From Elainella saxicola E1 (lineage in GTDB: Bacteria > Cyanobacteriota > Cyanobacteriia > Elainellales > Elainellaceae): DNA of 40,242 bases. The notes under the pieces were generated by a model. That model had not been told where the DNA came from, did no database searches, and saw nothing but the letters and a program-made list of their open reading frames with translations. A program made the position numbers and the translations under genes. Below are positions 28,108 through 37,009 of this stretch, piece by piece. The stretch lies in contig LUGL01000024.1 of assembly GCA_002796835.1 (NCBI GenBank), positions 195,414 through 235,655 on the forward strand. The letters are read 5' to 3'. Each line of letters opens with the position of its first letter. Within the stretch, counting starts at the first letter, position 1.

Positions 28108-29481
28108 ATGACCGGTTTATCATCCTCTAGTTCTGCTTGCCTGCGCCGGGTTGCTTCTCACGCTAAAGAATCATCTCTAGCGGCTTATCCATTGGTTGTT
28201 CCAGCAGCGGTCGTGATTGGTAGGGATCCTCGCTGCCAAATTGTGCTGGATTCGCAGCTTTATGGAGCGGTTTCACGCCAGCATGCCCGCATCAGTCCAA
28301 TTTCCAGTTCCCCTTCAGGCTGGCAAATTTGTGATCTGGATAGCGCCAACGGTACGTTTGTGAATGGTCAACGGTTGAAAGGCTGTCGCCATTTGCAGTC
28401 GGGCGACCACATTCTGTTGTCGCAAACTGGACCGCAATTTGTTTTTGAACTGCGTGGAATTGTCCAGCAAAGCACTTCTGCATTACCCCTGCCAACAGAA
28501 CCTGATCCTGTTTCGCTGCCCGTTGCCTGCTCCCTGGAGTCAGTACAGTCTCCCTCAGATGGAGTAACGCTCAGTCAGCTTTTTCCGATTTTGTCTACTG
28601 GTCGAGATCTAACACGCAAAGCCTATTTATTTCCAGGTGTTATCACGGTTTCTTTTGTCGTGATGCTGTTTGTTTCGATCGGCAACCCCATTCTTTTCAA
28701 CCTGCTGTTAGCGGCCTACATTGCTGGCATTGCCTATTATTTTGTCTATCAACTTTGCGGCAAACAGAAACCCTGGTGGCTGCTAGCGGGCGCTGGGCTA
28801 ATCACCATTCTCCTGCTCGTCAGTCCGGTTTTGCGCCTGTTTCTGCTGATCTTTAGAGGCATTTTGCCAGGAAACATTCCGGAAAATGGTTCAGCAGGTT
28901 TTTTAGTAACCCTGACCCAGATGTTCTTTGGAGCAGGCTTGATGGAGGAACTGTTGAAGGCAATTCCCATCTTGCTGGCCTATTGGGTTGGTACAAAATT
29001 GCGATCGCCCTATCGGGAACAGGTCGGCGTCTGGGAGCCTCTGGATGGCATTCTGCTTGGGACGGCTTCTGCAGTCGGGTTTACGCTTTTAGAAACGCTG
29101 GGGCAGTATGTGCCGGGAATTGTCAACGATGTGACGCTGCAAGCAGGGGGAGCCTCTGGTGAGCTATTGGGGTTACAGCTGCTAATTCCGCGAATTTTGG
29201 GCTCAATTTCCGGTCACATGGCCTACAGCGGCTATCTGGGTTATTTCATCGGTCTGAGTGTACTCAAACCAGCCAAACGATGGCAAATCCTGGGGGTGGG
29301 ATACTTGACGGCAGCTTCTTTGCACGCCTTGTGGAATACGATGGGCCTGATTAACTTACTAGTGCTTGCGGTTGTTGGGATAGTTTCCTATGCCTTTCTA
29401 ACTGCAGCCATCCTAAAAGCTAGAGCTTTATCGCCGACTCGATCGAAAAACTTTGCAACTCGGTTCACTCGATTACCCTGA
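28108..29481 (+). CDS. FHA domain fused to a PrsW-family intramembrane protease
   Basis: This 457-residue protein has an N-terminal FHA phosphothreonine-binding domain (about residues 25-117): VIGRDPRC, SRQHARI, and DLDSANGTFVNG all fit. A low-complexity linker (118-165) leads to about eight hydrophobic helices. The PrsW-type motifs are present: MEELLKAIPI (Glu280, Glu281, Lys284), LLETLG (Glu329), SISGHMAYSGYLGYF (His370) and SLHALWN (His406). PrsW is a glutamic-type membrane protease known for site-1 cleavage of anti-sigma factors in Firmicutes. The FHA domain suggests recruitment to phosphorylated membrane partners or control by a Ser/Thr kinase. Catalysis is inferred from motifs. It may be cotranscribed with the small membrane protein upstream. 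Confidence 0.88.
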   Translation: MTGLSSSSSACLRRVASHAKESSLAAYPLVVPAAVVIGRDPRCQIVLDSQLYGAVSRQHARISPISSSPSGWQICDLDSANGTFVNGQRLKGCRHLQSGDHILLSQTGPQFVFELRGIVQQSTSALPLPTEPDPVSLPVACSLESVQSPSDGVTLSQLFPILSTGRDLTRKAYLFPGVITVSFVVMLFVSIGNPILFNLLLAAYIAGIAYYFVYQLCGKQKPWWLLAGAGLITILLLVSPVLRLFLLIFRGILPGNIPENGSAGFLVTLTQMFFGAGLMEELLKAIPILLAYWVGTKLRSPYREQVGVWEPLDGILLGTASAVGFTLLETLGQYVPGIVNDVTLQAGGASGELLGLQLLIPRILGSISGHMAYSGYLGYFIGLSVLKPAKRWQILGVGYLTAASLHALWNTMGLINLLVLAVVGIVSYAFLTAAILKARALSPTRSKNFATRFTRLP

Positions 29482-29610
29482 AATAAAACTGCATAGATTA
29501 AGCAAGTGAGCCAACTTTAGAAGATCTGAGGTCTGGATCTAAGGTTAACGAAATCAATCAAACTGATTGATCAAATCAGAGGTTGCCTAATCAAATCTCA
29601 ATGTATTGCA

Positions 29611-30270
29611 TTAAAAATTTTCGTGCGTTTCAGCAGGCATTTGAGCGATCGCATACCGGGCAATCGCCAAGCTTAAACGCGCTTGTTCAACACCAGAGAG
29701 TTCTGTCCAGGCGGCACAGCGAACCGATCGCAATGCAGCTTCCAGCATTTCGGTATCTGCACCCCGCATCGCATAGGCAAAAGGACGGGCCAGAACTTGC
29801 AAATCTTCTTCACCCCAGTTGGGCAAACAGTTTTGAACACACTGCACCATTTGATCAGCAACCGACAGGTTGGTTGAAATTACCTGCTGTGCCCGTTGAA
29901 CGATCGAATCCAAAATATGCTGAGGCACTGGGACGGAAAACTGTTGCAGAATGTGTTCAGAAACTGATTGAACAACAGATTTCTGAGCGACTGGAGCAAC
30001 ATTGAACTCAGCCCAGGCTTGATCCAAATAGTTCGATAAAATTTGCCCTTGCTCAACAAACTCCTCATTAGTCCAACCCACTCGGGCTGTTTCCTGCTCC
30101 AAGGTCTCGAAATAGCATTCTACCTCTGCTGGATTCCAGGGATAGGAGAATGAATCTTCTATTTGGTTAGAATCATTTCCCAATTCAAATTGCAGCAACA
30201 GTTGAAGCAGTTCTAATTCGGCGTGGCCTTGGCCGGGAAACATCGAAGCGTGGTTAGGGTTGAGGGTCAT
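29611..30270 (-). CDS. Conserved-looking protein of unknown function (219 residues)
   Basis: I do not recognise the family. The protein is soluble, mostly helical and acidic. Its N-terminal part is rich in Leu and Gln (HAELELLQLLLQFELGN) and is followed by a Trp/Glu-rich stretch (WNPAEVECYFETLEQE). The C-terminal half, from VSEHILQQF to RYAIAQM, reads as a chain of amphipathic helices. A good ribosome-binding site (TAGGAG) precedes the ATG at 30270. It lies 157 bp downstream of the CHAT-FHA gene on the same strand and is convergent with FHA-PrsW, so it may belong functionally to this group. No signal peptide or membrane segment is visible. Confidence 0.75.
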   Translation of the reverse strand: MTLNPNHASMFPGQGHAELELLQLLLQFELGNDSNQIEDSFSYPWNPAEVECYFETLEQETARVGWTNEEFVEQGQILSNYLDQAWAEFNVAPVAQKSVVQSVSEHILQQFSVPVPQHILDSIVQRAQQVISTNLSVADQMVQCVQNCLPNWGEEDLQVLARPFAYAMRGADTEMLEAALRSVRCAAWTELSGVEQARLSLAIARYAIAQMPAETHENF

Positions 30271-30427
30271 GGTTTACTCCTAAAACTCGAAACTCGTCTG
30301 GAGGATTTGCATCTCGTGGATTGCTTGACATAGGTTACTACACCTGTAAATTGTCCTGTTCCGAATTCGAAAGCACAGATTTTCAACTTCACCCTCCTGG
30401 ATTAGGCCAATCGGTTAATTAACTGGC

Positions 30428-32107
30428 TTATAGAGGAGGGGAGCCAATGACAAACTCGAGAGACTGACCCCTGGGATTGCCAAACCTCAACTGGGTTCTA
30501 GAGGGAAGCGGCACTTCTTGATTTTGCACGAGTGTCCAACCACTGGTGCTAGCAGGGACACAAACCCAAGTGCCACAGCGAGACCTATCTCGCAACAGGT
30601 AACCAGACTCTCCATTCTCCACTACGGCAGAGGATTGATAAAAAATTTCAGCATGTTCCCGTGACACTTCTGGTTGTTGCAGCACCACATCATTCCCCTC
30701 CCCTCGGCCTACCCGCATGATGCCGCCTCGAAGAGACCAAATTCTGGGAGGAGCAGCGAGCGATTGTAAATAGGCTTGCGGCATATGTCGCCCTAGCCAT
30801 CCTACAGACTGATCTGGAATTTCAGTCACGCCTTCGGTATAGGGCCGAATCAACTCACCGTTGAAATCAGGGTGCATATACAGCACAGGCAGCGTCCAGG
30901 CGGCTTGGTTAAAGCGATAGATCGACAAAAGGTTCTGACGGGCAATAGCAACGGCCTCGTCAATGGGCGATCGGCGAGCCAACTGCTGAGCAAAGACCCG
31001 AATAAAATCCAGGGCTTCCTCGTCTGTGATTGAATCCCGCATGCCTAGCACGGCTGGAACCCCATGGTGAATCAATACCTCAGCCAGACTGCTACGGGGA
31101 ATTGCTTTTCCGTCTCGATGATCGGGCTGGGCTCCCCAACAAGCATTAAACACCGCTAGCTTTACCTGAACGCGGACCAAGACCTGCGCCAATTCTGTCC
31201 CGTTGATCTCAGCGTCCGATCGCAAAAATAGCAATCCTCCATCTGGAGCAGGAGCCCCATGCCCTGAATAAAACAGAACGTTGTAAGCTCCTGTTTCCAA
31301 TTGCTGAATCAGCTCAGCAGGCGTGGGTTCAATCAGCGTGTCTACCTGACAAGCAACAGGGGTGATACCCTGCCCATGGGAATCCATCTCACCAGCACTC
31401 TTTAAAAGTTGAGAGAGTGATTCAGCTTCCTGTTCTAAGGCCAATCGTTGACCTGGGCCCATTGGAGAACCGATTTTCTGCGGCTGAGCTTCTGGGTTAT
31501 GCCCTAAAACCAGGAGGACTCGCAAAAATTGCTCGGTGCGCTGTGGCGGCAACAAATCGACATCACTGGTTGTGCGACTAAACAATAGTTGCTGATTATT
31601 GAGTGAAATGGCTGGTCGTCCTGGCTGCGCCTGCATAATTTCCCAAGGCAGCATGATTAAATCGGGTTCTTGGATTTCGAGGCGCAACCGCAAAGGCTTT
31701 CCCTGGCCGTTCGCAAATCCCAAGCTTTGATTGAAACTGTTTTGGATCTGCCCATCAAACAACCATTGCCATAAACTCACCCCTAATTGCTGCATAATCC
31801 GCCCTGTGTAGCTGGTCGGCGGGGGGATTGCAGGGCTGGCTGTATCAGTATTATTTTCGTTGATTTCAGGCAGGGGTGGCGGTGAAAAGGCCGAAGAGAT
31901 CAAGGGGACGTTGGGCACACCTCGCAAGGGGAAAAAGTTTTGCCAAGCATTCCAAGTATCGGTCAGTTCCTTTGTCCACTGGCAATTGTGGTGGCCACGA
32001 CCGCTAGGATTAGGAGCCTCGTAAACCCAAATCGCATAATGTCGCTGTCGCGGTCCTAAATCCGCGAGGGGAGAAATCACTAGGCTTAAGCAAGGATTAT
32101 CAGGCAT
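30428..32107 (-). CDS. CHAT (caspase-like) protease domain fused to a C-terminal FHA domain
   Basis: The 559-residue protein has an N-terminal part of unknown fold with a proline-rich linker (about residues 75-98), then a CHAT peptidase-like domain. The catalytic pair is visible as His283 in FYSGHGAPAPDGG and Cys323 in FNACWG. Conserved flanks include EIMQAQPGRPAISL and HHGVPAVLGMRDSITDEEAL. The FHA domain follows at about 455-555, with MRVGRGEGNDV, SREHAEI and RDRSRCGTW. CHAT proteins are caspase relatives; some cleave partners in heterocyst development (HetF) or in phage defence. I start at the ATG at 32107, since the longer frame would begin at a TTG six codons earlier. It sits 244 bp downstream of the PP2C gene on the same strand. 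Confidence 0.9.
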   Translation of the reverse strand: MPDNPCLSLVISPLADLGPRQRHYAIWVYEAPNPSGRGHHNCQWTKELTDTWNAWQNFFPLRGVPNVPLISSAFSPPPLPEINENNTDTASPAIPPPTSYTGRIMQQLGVSLWQWLFDGQIQNSFNQSLGFANGQGKPLRLRLEIQEPDLIMLPWEIMQAQPGRPAISLNNQQLLFSRTTSDVDLLPPQRTEQFLRVLLVLGHNPEAQPQKIGSPMGPGQRLALEQEAESLSQLLKSAGEMDSHGQGITPVACQVDTLIEPTPAELIQQLETGAYNVLFYSGHGAPAPDGGLLFLRSDAEINGTELAQVLVRVQVKLAVFNACWGAQPDHRDGKAIPRSSLAEVLIHHGVPAVLGMRDSITDEEALDFIRVFAQQLARRSPIDEAVAIARQNLLSIYRFNQAAWTLPVLYMHPDFNGELIRPYTEGVTEIPDQSVGWLGRHMPQAYLQSLAAPPRIWSLRGGIMRVGRGEGNDVVLQQPEVSREHAEIFYQSSAVVENGESGYLLRDRSRCGTWVCVPASTSGWTLVQNQEVPLPSRTQLRFGNPRGQSLEFVIGSPPL

Positions 32108-32351
32108 TCCACAGAAAACAGACAAACACAGGCTACAGAGGACAAGACCGTTGAATCAAAAGTTCAGATGCTAACCCTTTCAGATGCAAACGTTTCCCAT
32201 TTAATGATGCAGGTCTAGTTCTGTCAGACATTTACCCTTATCAGTCTATCTGGTCTGTCGCTAGAGTAAACGTTCGATCTTTGTTTTGTCTGAAACCCTA
32301 CCCACATCAGAATTGAATGTACTGCCACCTGAACGATCGGTCAACTATGCC

Positions 32352-34817
32352 TTAACGACAGGCAGGCTGATCGGCTAGCAAATCTGGTTTCAGCGTCACG
32401 TGCGGCAAAATTTCGGTTTCGCGGATCCAGCCCGTTTGTCCGGTTTGCACGATCGATTCGCCGATCGACTCGACAGGAGCAGGAGAAATTGTCCCGGATG
32501 GGCTTGGCAACGGACTCGACAAAGGAGAAGGTTCTGGGCTGTTTTCTGAACTACCTGCTAAATTGCCAACCGTGCAGACTCTCAGTTCTACCCAACTTTC
32601 CTGCTGACTAAGGTTCTGTTTGCGAAGCACTTCCAAAATGCTGCCGTCTGGGATCACTCCTAATATGGCTGTTTCAGGTTCTGTCGGGGAAACAGGTTGA
32701 GGTGAACCTGTGGGGTTAGCAGCAGATGGGGTTACTTGAGGAGAGGCGGGTACGGCAGAACTGGGTGCAGGCGAGAACGTAGAATTTTGAGGTCGAGTGA
32801 CAAGCCGGAGGACATTGCCTGAACTATCGGGACCTGAACTATCGGGGCTTGAACTATTGGAAGGCGTCGATCGACCGACCTGGATCAAATTGCCAACTTC
32901 AAGGCTACTGAGGGATGCTGAGTCAGGCGACAGTGGGGCTGAAGGCGAACTTTCTGGCGGAATGGATGGACGAGTCGATCGCCAGATGGGCAAGATTGCC
33001 CCGATCCCAGCAGCCACAGCGATCAGCAGGCTCAATTTCAGCATCAAAGGCAGAAAGTTCGGTTTGGCGGCAGAGGAAACCACTTCGGTTGTGATCGGTT
33101 CTTCCACTGAATCCCTGTCTGGAGGCGCGACCAATTCAGTTTGCAGGTCTTCGATCGCGGCTGGCGCAGGTTGAGAAGTGACAGGCATTTGAATTGCAGG
33201 CAGCTCAGATAACACTTCGACGGGATGGGTGATTGCTACTCGATAGTGAATCAGGCCAACCGTGACATTGTCATAACCATTGCGTGTATTGGCAATCTCG
33301 ACCAAGCGACGACTCAAGACCGCCAACTCTTGCTGACCATCCAACACGGGTAGAATATCGCTCTCCCAAATTTCCTCAATGCGATCGTTGTCGCTTAAGC
33401 CATCTGAGCAGAGCAGCAGCAGCCCATCTTCATCAGGAATAAATCGCTGGACGGTTGGATAAAGCAGCGACGAGGTTCCCATCCCCAAAGCCTGCACCAA
33501 GGAACCCGCACTGGGTTGATGGAGAGCCTGCCGATAAAAGCTATAGCCCAGCCGTACTTCTCGGGAGGCCACATCGTCATCTAGCGTGATTTGGTGGCAA
33601 CCACGTGGTGTAATCCAATAGGCACGGCTGTCACCCACGTGAGTAATATAAAGCTCATGATCTCGTACCAAGGCCATCACGACCGTTGTGCCCATGCGCT
33701 GCCGCTCAAACCGATTCTCTTGATCGTTGCGCTGGCTAATTTGATCGTTCGCGGCGCAGACTGCTTTCTCCAGCTCGATCGATAAACTGGTCGAATCCAG
33801 GCGATCGAGGTCTAACGCCTTAACTCGTTGTTCCAGCGTCGTAATTGCCAAATGGGAGGCTACATCACCACCTTGATGCCCACCAATGCCATCGCAAACA
33901 ATCAGCAAAGCCCGATCGGACAATCCCTGAGTTTGAGTGCCGCTAGCCGGGTAACAGGCATCTTCGTTGCGCTGACGAGTTGGCCCCTGGTCTGTGAGGG
34001 TCGCTAAGTCAACTTGCCGGGTTTGCGATCGACTCAGTTTGGTTAAACCGTTATCTAGGAAGCTGACCAGCAGTTCGGCATTGTGAATTTTGCCATCAAC
34101 CAACCCCTGGCCCAAGTGGGTGAGGAAGTCGGAAACTTCAGGGTGGGCGATCTCTGCCCATTGCAACCAGTGGCGGCCCAAATCTGGGAGTTGAGGTTGT
34201 TCAGAGCTAAACCGCAGCTCTAGCAGCCTGATCAACGAACCTTCAATCCGAACCAAATCTGCATCCAACAGGCTACCAGCCGCATTTTCGCTACTCAACG
34301 GTTGCCAAAGATTCGCGATCTGCCACAGCCAGTTCAACTGCCGTAATGGCGAGCCTGTTGACCATTGGGAAGTCAGAGTAGGCAGAAGCTGGACCAACTC
34401 GTGAGCTTCTGACTTCATGGTCAGTTTGCGCTCAACCCAATCCTGAGTGTGATAGAGCGGCACCTGATCAAGCAACACTAGTTCAGAAAAGCCTGTGCCT
34501 GCCTGAATCCAGTCATAAACCTGGGGCACATGCAGTTGATAGAACACTAACCGCAGATAGGGCAAAAGCGGTTCTGGCAGTTCGCTATAAGTTGCAGACA
34601 GCAAACCCGGTCGAGTATCTAGAAAAACGCGCGGTTGCTTACAAAGATAGCGATCGACGACCAGATCGCCAGGTCGATAGGACAAACCGCTATCACCCAA
34701 TGCCCATAGATAGCGATGGGGCAGCACCGTAGAGCATTTGTGGCAGAACTTGTGATCTTCTGCGTTCGCTGCTTGACAGGTAGGATTGGGGCAGTAAAGC
34801 ATTGCCGCATTTCGCAT
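32352..34817 (-). CDS. Zinc-ribbon PP2C protein phosphatase with membrane anchor
   Basis: The 821-residue protein begins with a four-Cys zinc ribbon (Cys9, 14, 25, 28). Residues 45-245 look like a degenerate kinase-like region (VVDRYLCKQPRVFLD, then a hinge-like LVLLDQVPLY), but I see no catalytic HRD or DFG. The PP2C domain (about 266-528) is intact: Asp286 in RNEDACYP, Asp309 in CDGIGGHQGGD, Asp472 in CSDGLSDN and Asp516 in YDNVTVG bind the two metals. One transmembrane helix (about 588-612) is followed by a long Pro/Ser-rich segment and an SH3-like end (GSILEVLRK, ESWVELRVC, GQTGWIRE), probably outside the membrane. A start at the ATG at 34802 (MLYCPNP) is also possible. It likely removes phosphate from Ser/Thr of partners such as FHA ligands. 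Confidence 0.9.
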   Translation of the reverse strand: MRNAAMLYCPNPTCQAANAEDHKFCHKCSTVLPHRYLWALGDSGLSYRPGDLVVDRYLCKQPRVFLDTRPGLLSATYSELPEPLLPYLRLVFYQLHVPQVYDWIQAGTGFSELVLLDQVPLYHTQDWVERKLTMKSEAHELVQLLPTLTSQWSTGSPLRQLNWLWQIANLWQPLSSENAAGSLLDADLVRIEGSLIRLLELRFSSEQPQLPDLGRHWLQWAEIAHPEVSDFLTHLGQGLVDGKIHNAELLVSFLDNGLTKLSRSQTRQVDLATLTDQGPTRQRNEDACYPASGTQTQGLSDRALLIVCDGIGGHQGGDVASHLAITTLEQRVKALDLDRLDSTSLSIELEKAVCAANDQISQRNDQENRFERQRMGTTVVMALVRDHELYITHVGDSRAYWITPRGCHQITLDDDVASREVRLGYSFYRQALHQPSAGSLVQALGMGTSSLLYPTVQRFIPDEDGLLLLCSDGLSDNDRIEEIWESDILPVLDGQQELAVLSRRLVEIANTRNGYDNVTVGLIHYRVAITHPVEVLSELPAIQMPVTSQPAPAAIEDLQTELVAPPDRDSVEEPITTEVVSSAAKPNFLPLMLKLSLLIAVAAGIGAILPIWRSTRPSIPPESSPSAPLSPDSASLSSLEVGNLIQVGRSTPSNSSSPDSSGPDSSGNVLRLVTRPQNSTFSPAPSSAVPASPQVTPSAANPTGSPQPVSPTEPETAILGVIPDGSILEVLRKQNLSQQESWVELRVCTVGNLAGSSENSPEPSPLSSPLPSPSGTISPAPVESIGESIVQTGQTGWIRETEILPHVTLKPDLLADQPACR

Positions 34818-34930
34818 GAGGCCAGAAGGTCCGATGAATCCGGGAATACGATAGTCTTATCAGGATATCGTAGACACCACTGGATCATGCGACTTGTGAG
34901 CCAGTTTATTCAAGATCTGTGCAACATAAT

Positions 34931-35299
34931 TTACGCTTTAATCGCCAGATGATCGCTTTCACTGCCATCATCAGCCAGTCGGGGCAACCCTAGACTGTAA
35001 TTGCGAACTCGGCTATTCAAGTTGTAGGAGATTTGGCCAGATTGCAAGAGCGATCGAACAAAATGTTCCAGATCAGAACCAATGCGACGCAGATTATAGT
35101 CCGTTAGATCGGCCCCATCATATGCACCGACGAGCTGATCAAATTTGCGATAGACCTGTTGCAGTGCGTCATCATTCCACAACAGCTCGTTGTCTGGATC
35201 AACATCCAGGGTCAACTGGTTTTCACTGGGCACGAGTTCATCATTTTGAATTTCACCAGCGAAAATCCGAATATGGCGGGTTGTGGATTTGAGTAGCAT
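34931..35299 (-). CDS. ndhM: NAD(P)H-quinone oxidoreductase subunit M
   Basis: The 122-residue protein is NdhM, a peripheral-arm subunit of the photosynthetic NDH-1 complex at the thylakoid membrane, needed for cyclic electron flow and respiration. The N-terminal [17 protein letters not shown], the segment [18 protein letters not shown], and [17 protein letters not shown] with [14 protein letters not shown] are typical of the family. I start at the ATG at 35299: the frame is open a further 22 codons upstream, but that part is Cys-rich and unlike NdhM. The C-terminal tail [13 protein letters not shown] extends slightly beyond the usual end. It lies 113 bp from the PP2C gene on the same strand. 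Confidence 0.95.
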   Translation of the reverse strand: MLLKSTTRHIRIFAGEIQNDELVPSENQLTLDVDPDNELLWNDDALQQVYRKFDQLVGAYDGADLTDYNLRRIGSDLEHFVRSLLQSGQISYNLNSRVRNYSLGLPRLADDGSESDHLAIKA

Positions 35300-35642
35300 A
35301 AGGATGTTAAACCCAATCGAGAGTTTACAACAATTTCTTAAGGCTATCTTACAGCCATTGCCCATGCCTAGACCGTTGAACCTGGGAGAAATCCGGGCAT
35401 TCTAGAGGCAAACATTCTGGTGAATGCAGCACAACACAAGGGTTTGTCCCTATTTTCTTGCCTTCCTTACGGATTCTTTATCGATGGCATCAACTCTGTT
35501 AAATTGCTTCTACGGAGGGATAAAGTCCCACCTGAGGCATCAAGCTCGATCGGTAGAATCTTAAAGGACCGTCAAGTCAAAGGATCGTTGAGCCCTAGCG
35601 CGATTTCTCAGAACCATCAGGTAATTGGAGCGAGTCGATCGA
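35300..35642. other. 343-bp divergent intergenic region between ndhM and the DUF4230 gene
   Basis: No gene is supported; a 99-codon frame at 35420-35719 overlaps the DUF4230 start and has no recognisable content. The region should hold promoters for both divergent genes, but I could not assign convincing boxes. Two related stretches, AAAGGACCGTCAAG and AAAGGATCGTTGAG, lie close together near 35562-35592. Confidence 0.5.
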
Positions 35643-36584
35643 ATGAGCAGCCACCCGACCCAGGAGCAAGAGCGGAGTCATCTAGAAAGTCAGACTTCTC
35701 GAATCATTGCTTCGCGTGATTCCCTGTCTACCCGGACCTGGAGCCTTTTTCTGAAAAATTTGGCCTTGATGACTGCTGGTGGCCTTCTGTTTTTGACGGC
35801 ATTTATCTTAGCAGGCGTCTGGCAATCCAGCAGTAACCTATTCAGCAAACTCGGAACGCTGTTCAGCGTGGCTCAGGCTCCAGCCCAGGTGGATGTCCGA
35901 TCGGTGATTGTGCAACAGGTTCGAGGGGCCAGTGAATTAACGACTGCGGTTTACACCATGGAATCGGTTGTGCCTACGAGTCAAGATCGAACGATCGGCG
36001 GCTATGTGATTGGCAAAACGACGCTGCTCTACATTGCCCATGGGGAAGTGCGGGCTGGAGTTGATCTGGCGGCTCTGCAACCCAATGATGTGCAGGTAGA
36101 GGGCAACAATATTCTGCTGCGTTTACCGCCTCCCAAAATTTTAGACAGCAAAATTGACGTGAATCGATCGAAGGTGTATGACTACGACCGGGGATTTTTG
36201 GGATTGGGACCGGATGTCGCGCCGGAATTGCAAGAATTAGCGCAACGAGAAACCCTGACCAAAATCGTGGAAACAGCCTGTACCAATGGCGTCCTGCAAG
36301 CTGCGAACGATCGGGCCAAGCTCGTGGTCAGTCAATTATTAAACACGGGTGGCTATACCCAGCTTCAGGTTGCCACCCAAATGCCGAATGCAGAGACCTG
36401 TGTTGCCGCCAATGCCTCATCCCCATCCTCAGTTTCTCCGGGGTCAGTGCCTTCGGTTTTGCTTCCCAGCCCCCCGATGTCAACCACGCCCATTCCAGCC
36501 ACACCCATTCCAAGCGAATCCATCCCAAATCCTCCGATACAATCTCCTGGAACAGCAGTGCCGAATGGGCAACCGGCAATTTAG
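35643..36584 (+). CDS. Membrane-anchored DUF4230-type protein
   Basis: The 313-residue protein has a polar N-terminus, one hydrophobic anchor at about residues 42-62 (LALMTAGGLLFLTAFILAGVW), and a DUF4230-like domain at about 85-255 (VDVRSVIVQQVRGASELTTA, GKTTLLYIAHGEVRAGVDLA, ILLRLPPPKILDSKIDVNRS). The last 50 residues are Pro/Ser-rich repeats (PIPATPIPSESIPNPP). The ATG at 35643 is preceded by GGAG about 12 bp upstream; a TTG six codons earlier is possible. The DUF4230 function is unknown. The topology suggests a short cytoplasmic N-terminus and a domain outside the plasma or thylakoid membrane. Confidence 0.82.
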   Translation: MSSHPTQEQERSHLESQTSRIIASRDSLSTRTWSLFLKNLALMTAGGLLFLTAFILAGVWQSSSNLFSKLGTLFSVAQAPAQVDVRSVIVQQVRGASELTTAVYTMESVVPTSQDRTIGGYVIGKTTLLYIAHGEVRAGVDLAALQPNDVQVEGNNILLRLPPPKILDSKIDVNRSKVYDYDRGFLGLGPDVAPELQELAQRETLTKIVETACTNGVLQAANDRAKLVVSQLLNTGGYTQLQVATQMPNAETCVAANASSPSSVSPGSVPSVLLPSPPMSTTPIPATPIPSESIPNPPIQSPGTAVPNGQPAI

Positions 36585-36632
36585 CAACTTCTCTTGCTGT
36601 TAGGACAACTGGTTTGAAATTTGCCGATCTGC

Positions 36633-36872
36633 TTAGATCTGTTGCAAAACTTCATCCAGTGGAACAATCAAGAGGGTGATGCCCTGGCGTCCAACAATGC
36701 GGACTCGATCGCCCACAGTAAGCACAAATCGAGGCTGGGCTGCATGAACCTGGGCATTCCAGATGGACCCCAACGCTTTGACTCTTCCAGGACGGGGCGC
36801 GACGATCGGTTTCTCCAAAATGCCTTCGATGGGCGTGGTGAACCACTCGATCGGACGAAGCGGTTTGTTCAT
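36633..36872 (-). CDS. Small stand-alone NfeD-like OB-fold protein
   Basis: The 79-residue product consists of a single beta-rich domain: PIVAPRPGRVKALGSIWNAQ, then GDRVRIVGRQGITLLIVPL, which matches the C-terminal OB-fold of NfeD proteins that work with SPFH/stomatin-like proteins in membrane quality control. The membrane segments and protease domain of full-length NfeD are absent. A very strong ribosome-binding site (AGGAGG, 4 bp spacing) selects the ATG at 36872, although the frame is open 41 codons further upstream. No SPFH gene is adjacent. It converges on the DUF4230 gene. Confidence 0.82.
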   Translation of the reverse strand: MNKPLRPIEWFTTPIEGILEKPIVAPRPGRVKALGSIWNAQVHAAQPRFVLTVGDRVRIVGRQGITLLIVPLDEVLQQI

Positions 36873-37009
36873 TGAACCTCCTGCAAAACCATGACTGTGA
36901 AGCGATACAGGGAACTGGAGGCAAAAACCAGAGAATCCGGCTATTTGTCTGTGACTTGTAGACCTATAGCAGTACAGGTTCAGGAAGGTATGCAACTAAG
37001 TATATGCAA

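Noticed and set aside
35420-35719. A 99-codon plus-strand open frame before the DUF4230 gene
   Set aside because: It overlaps the DUF4230 coding start in another frame and has an unconvincing composition.
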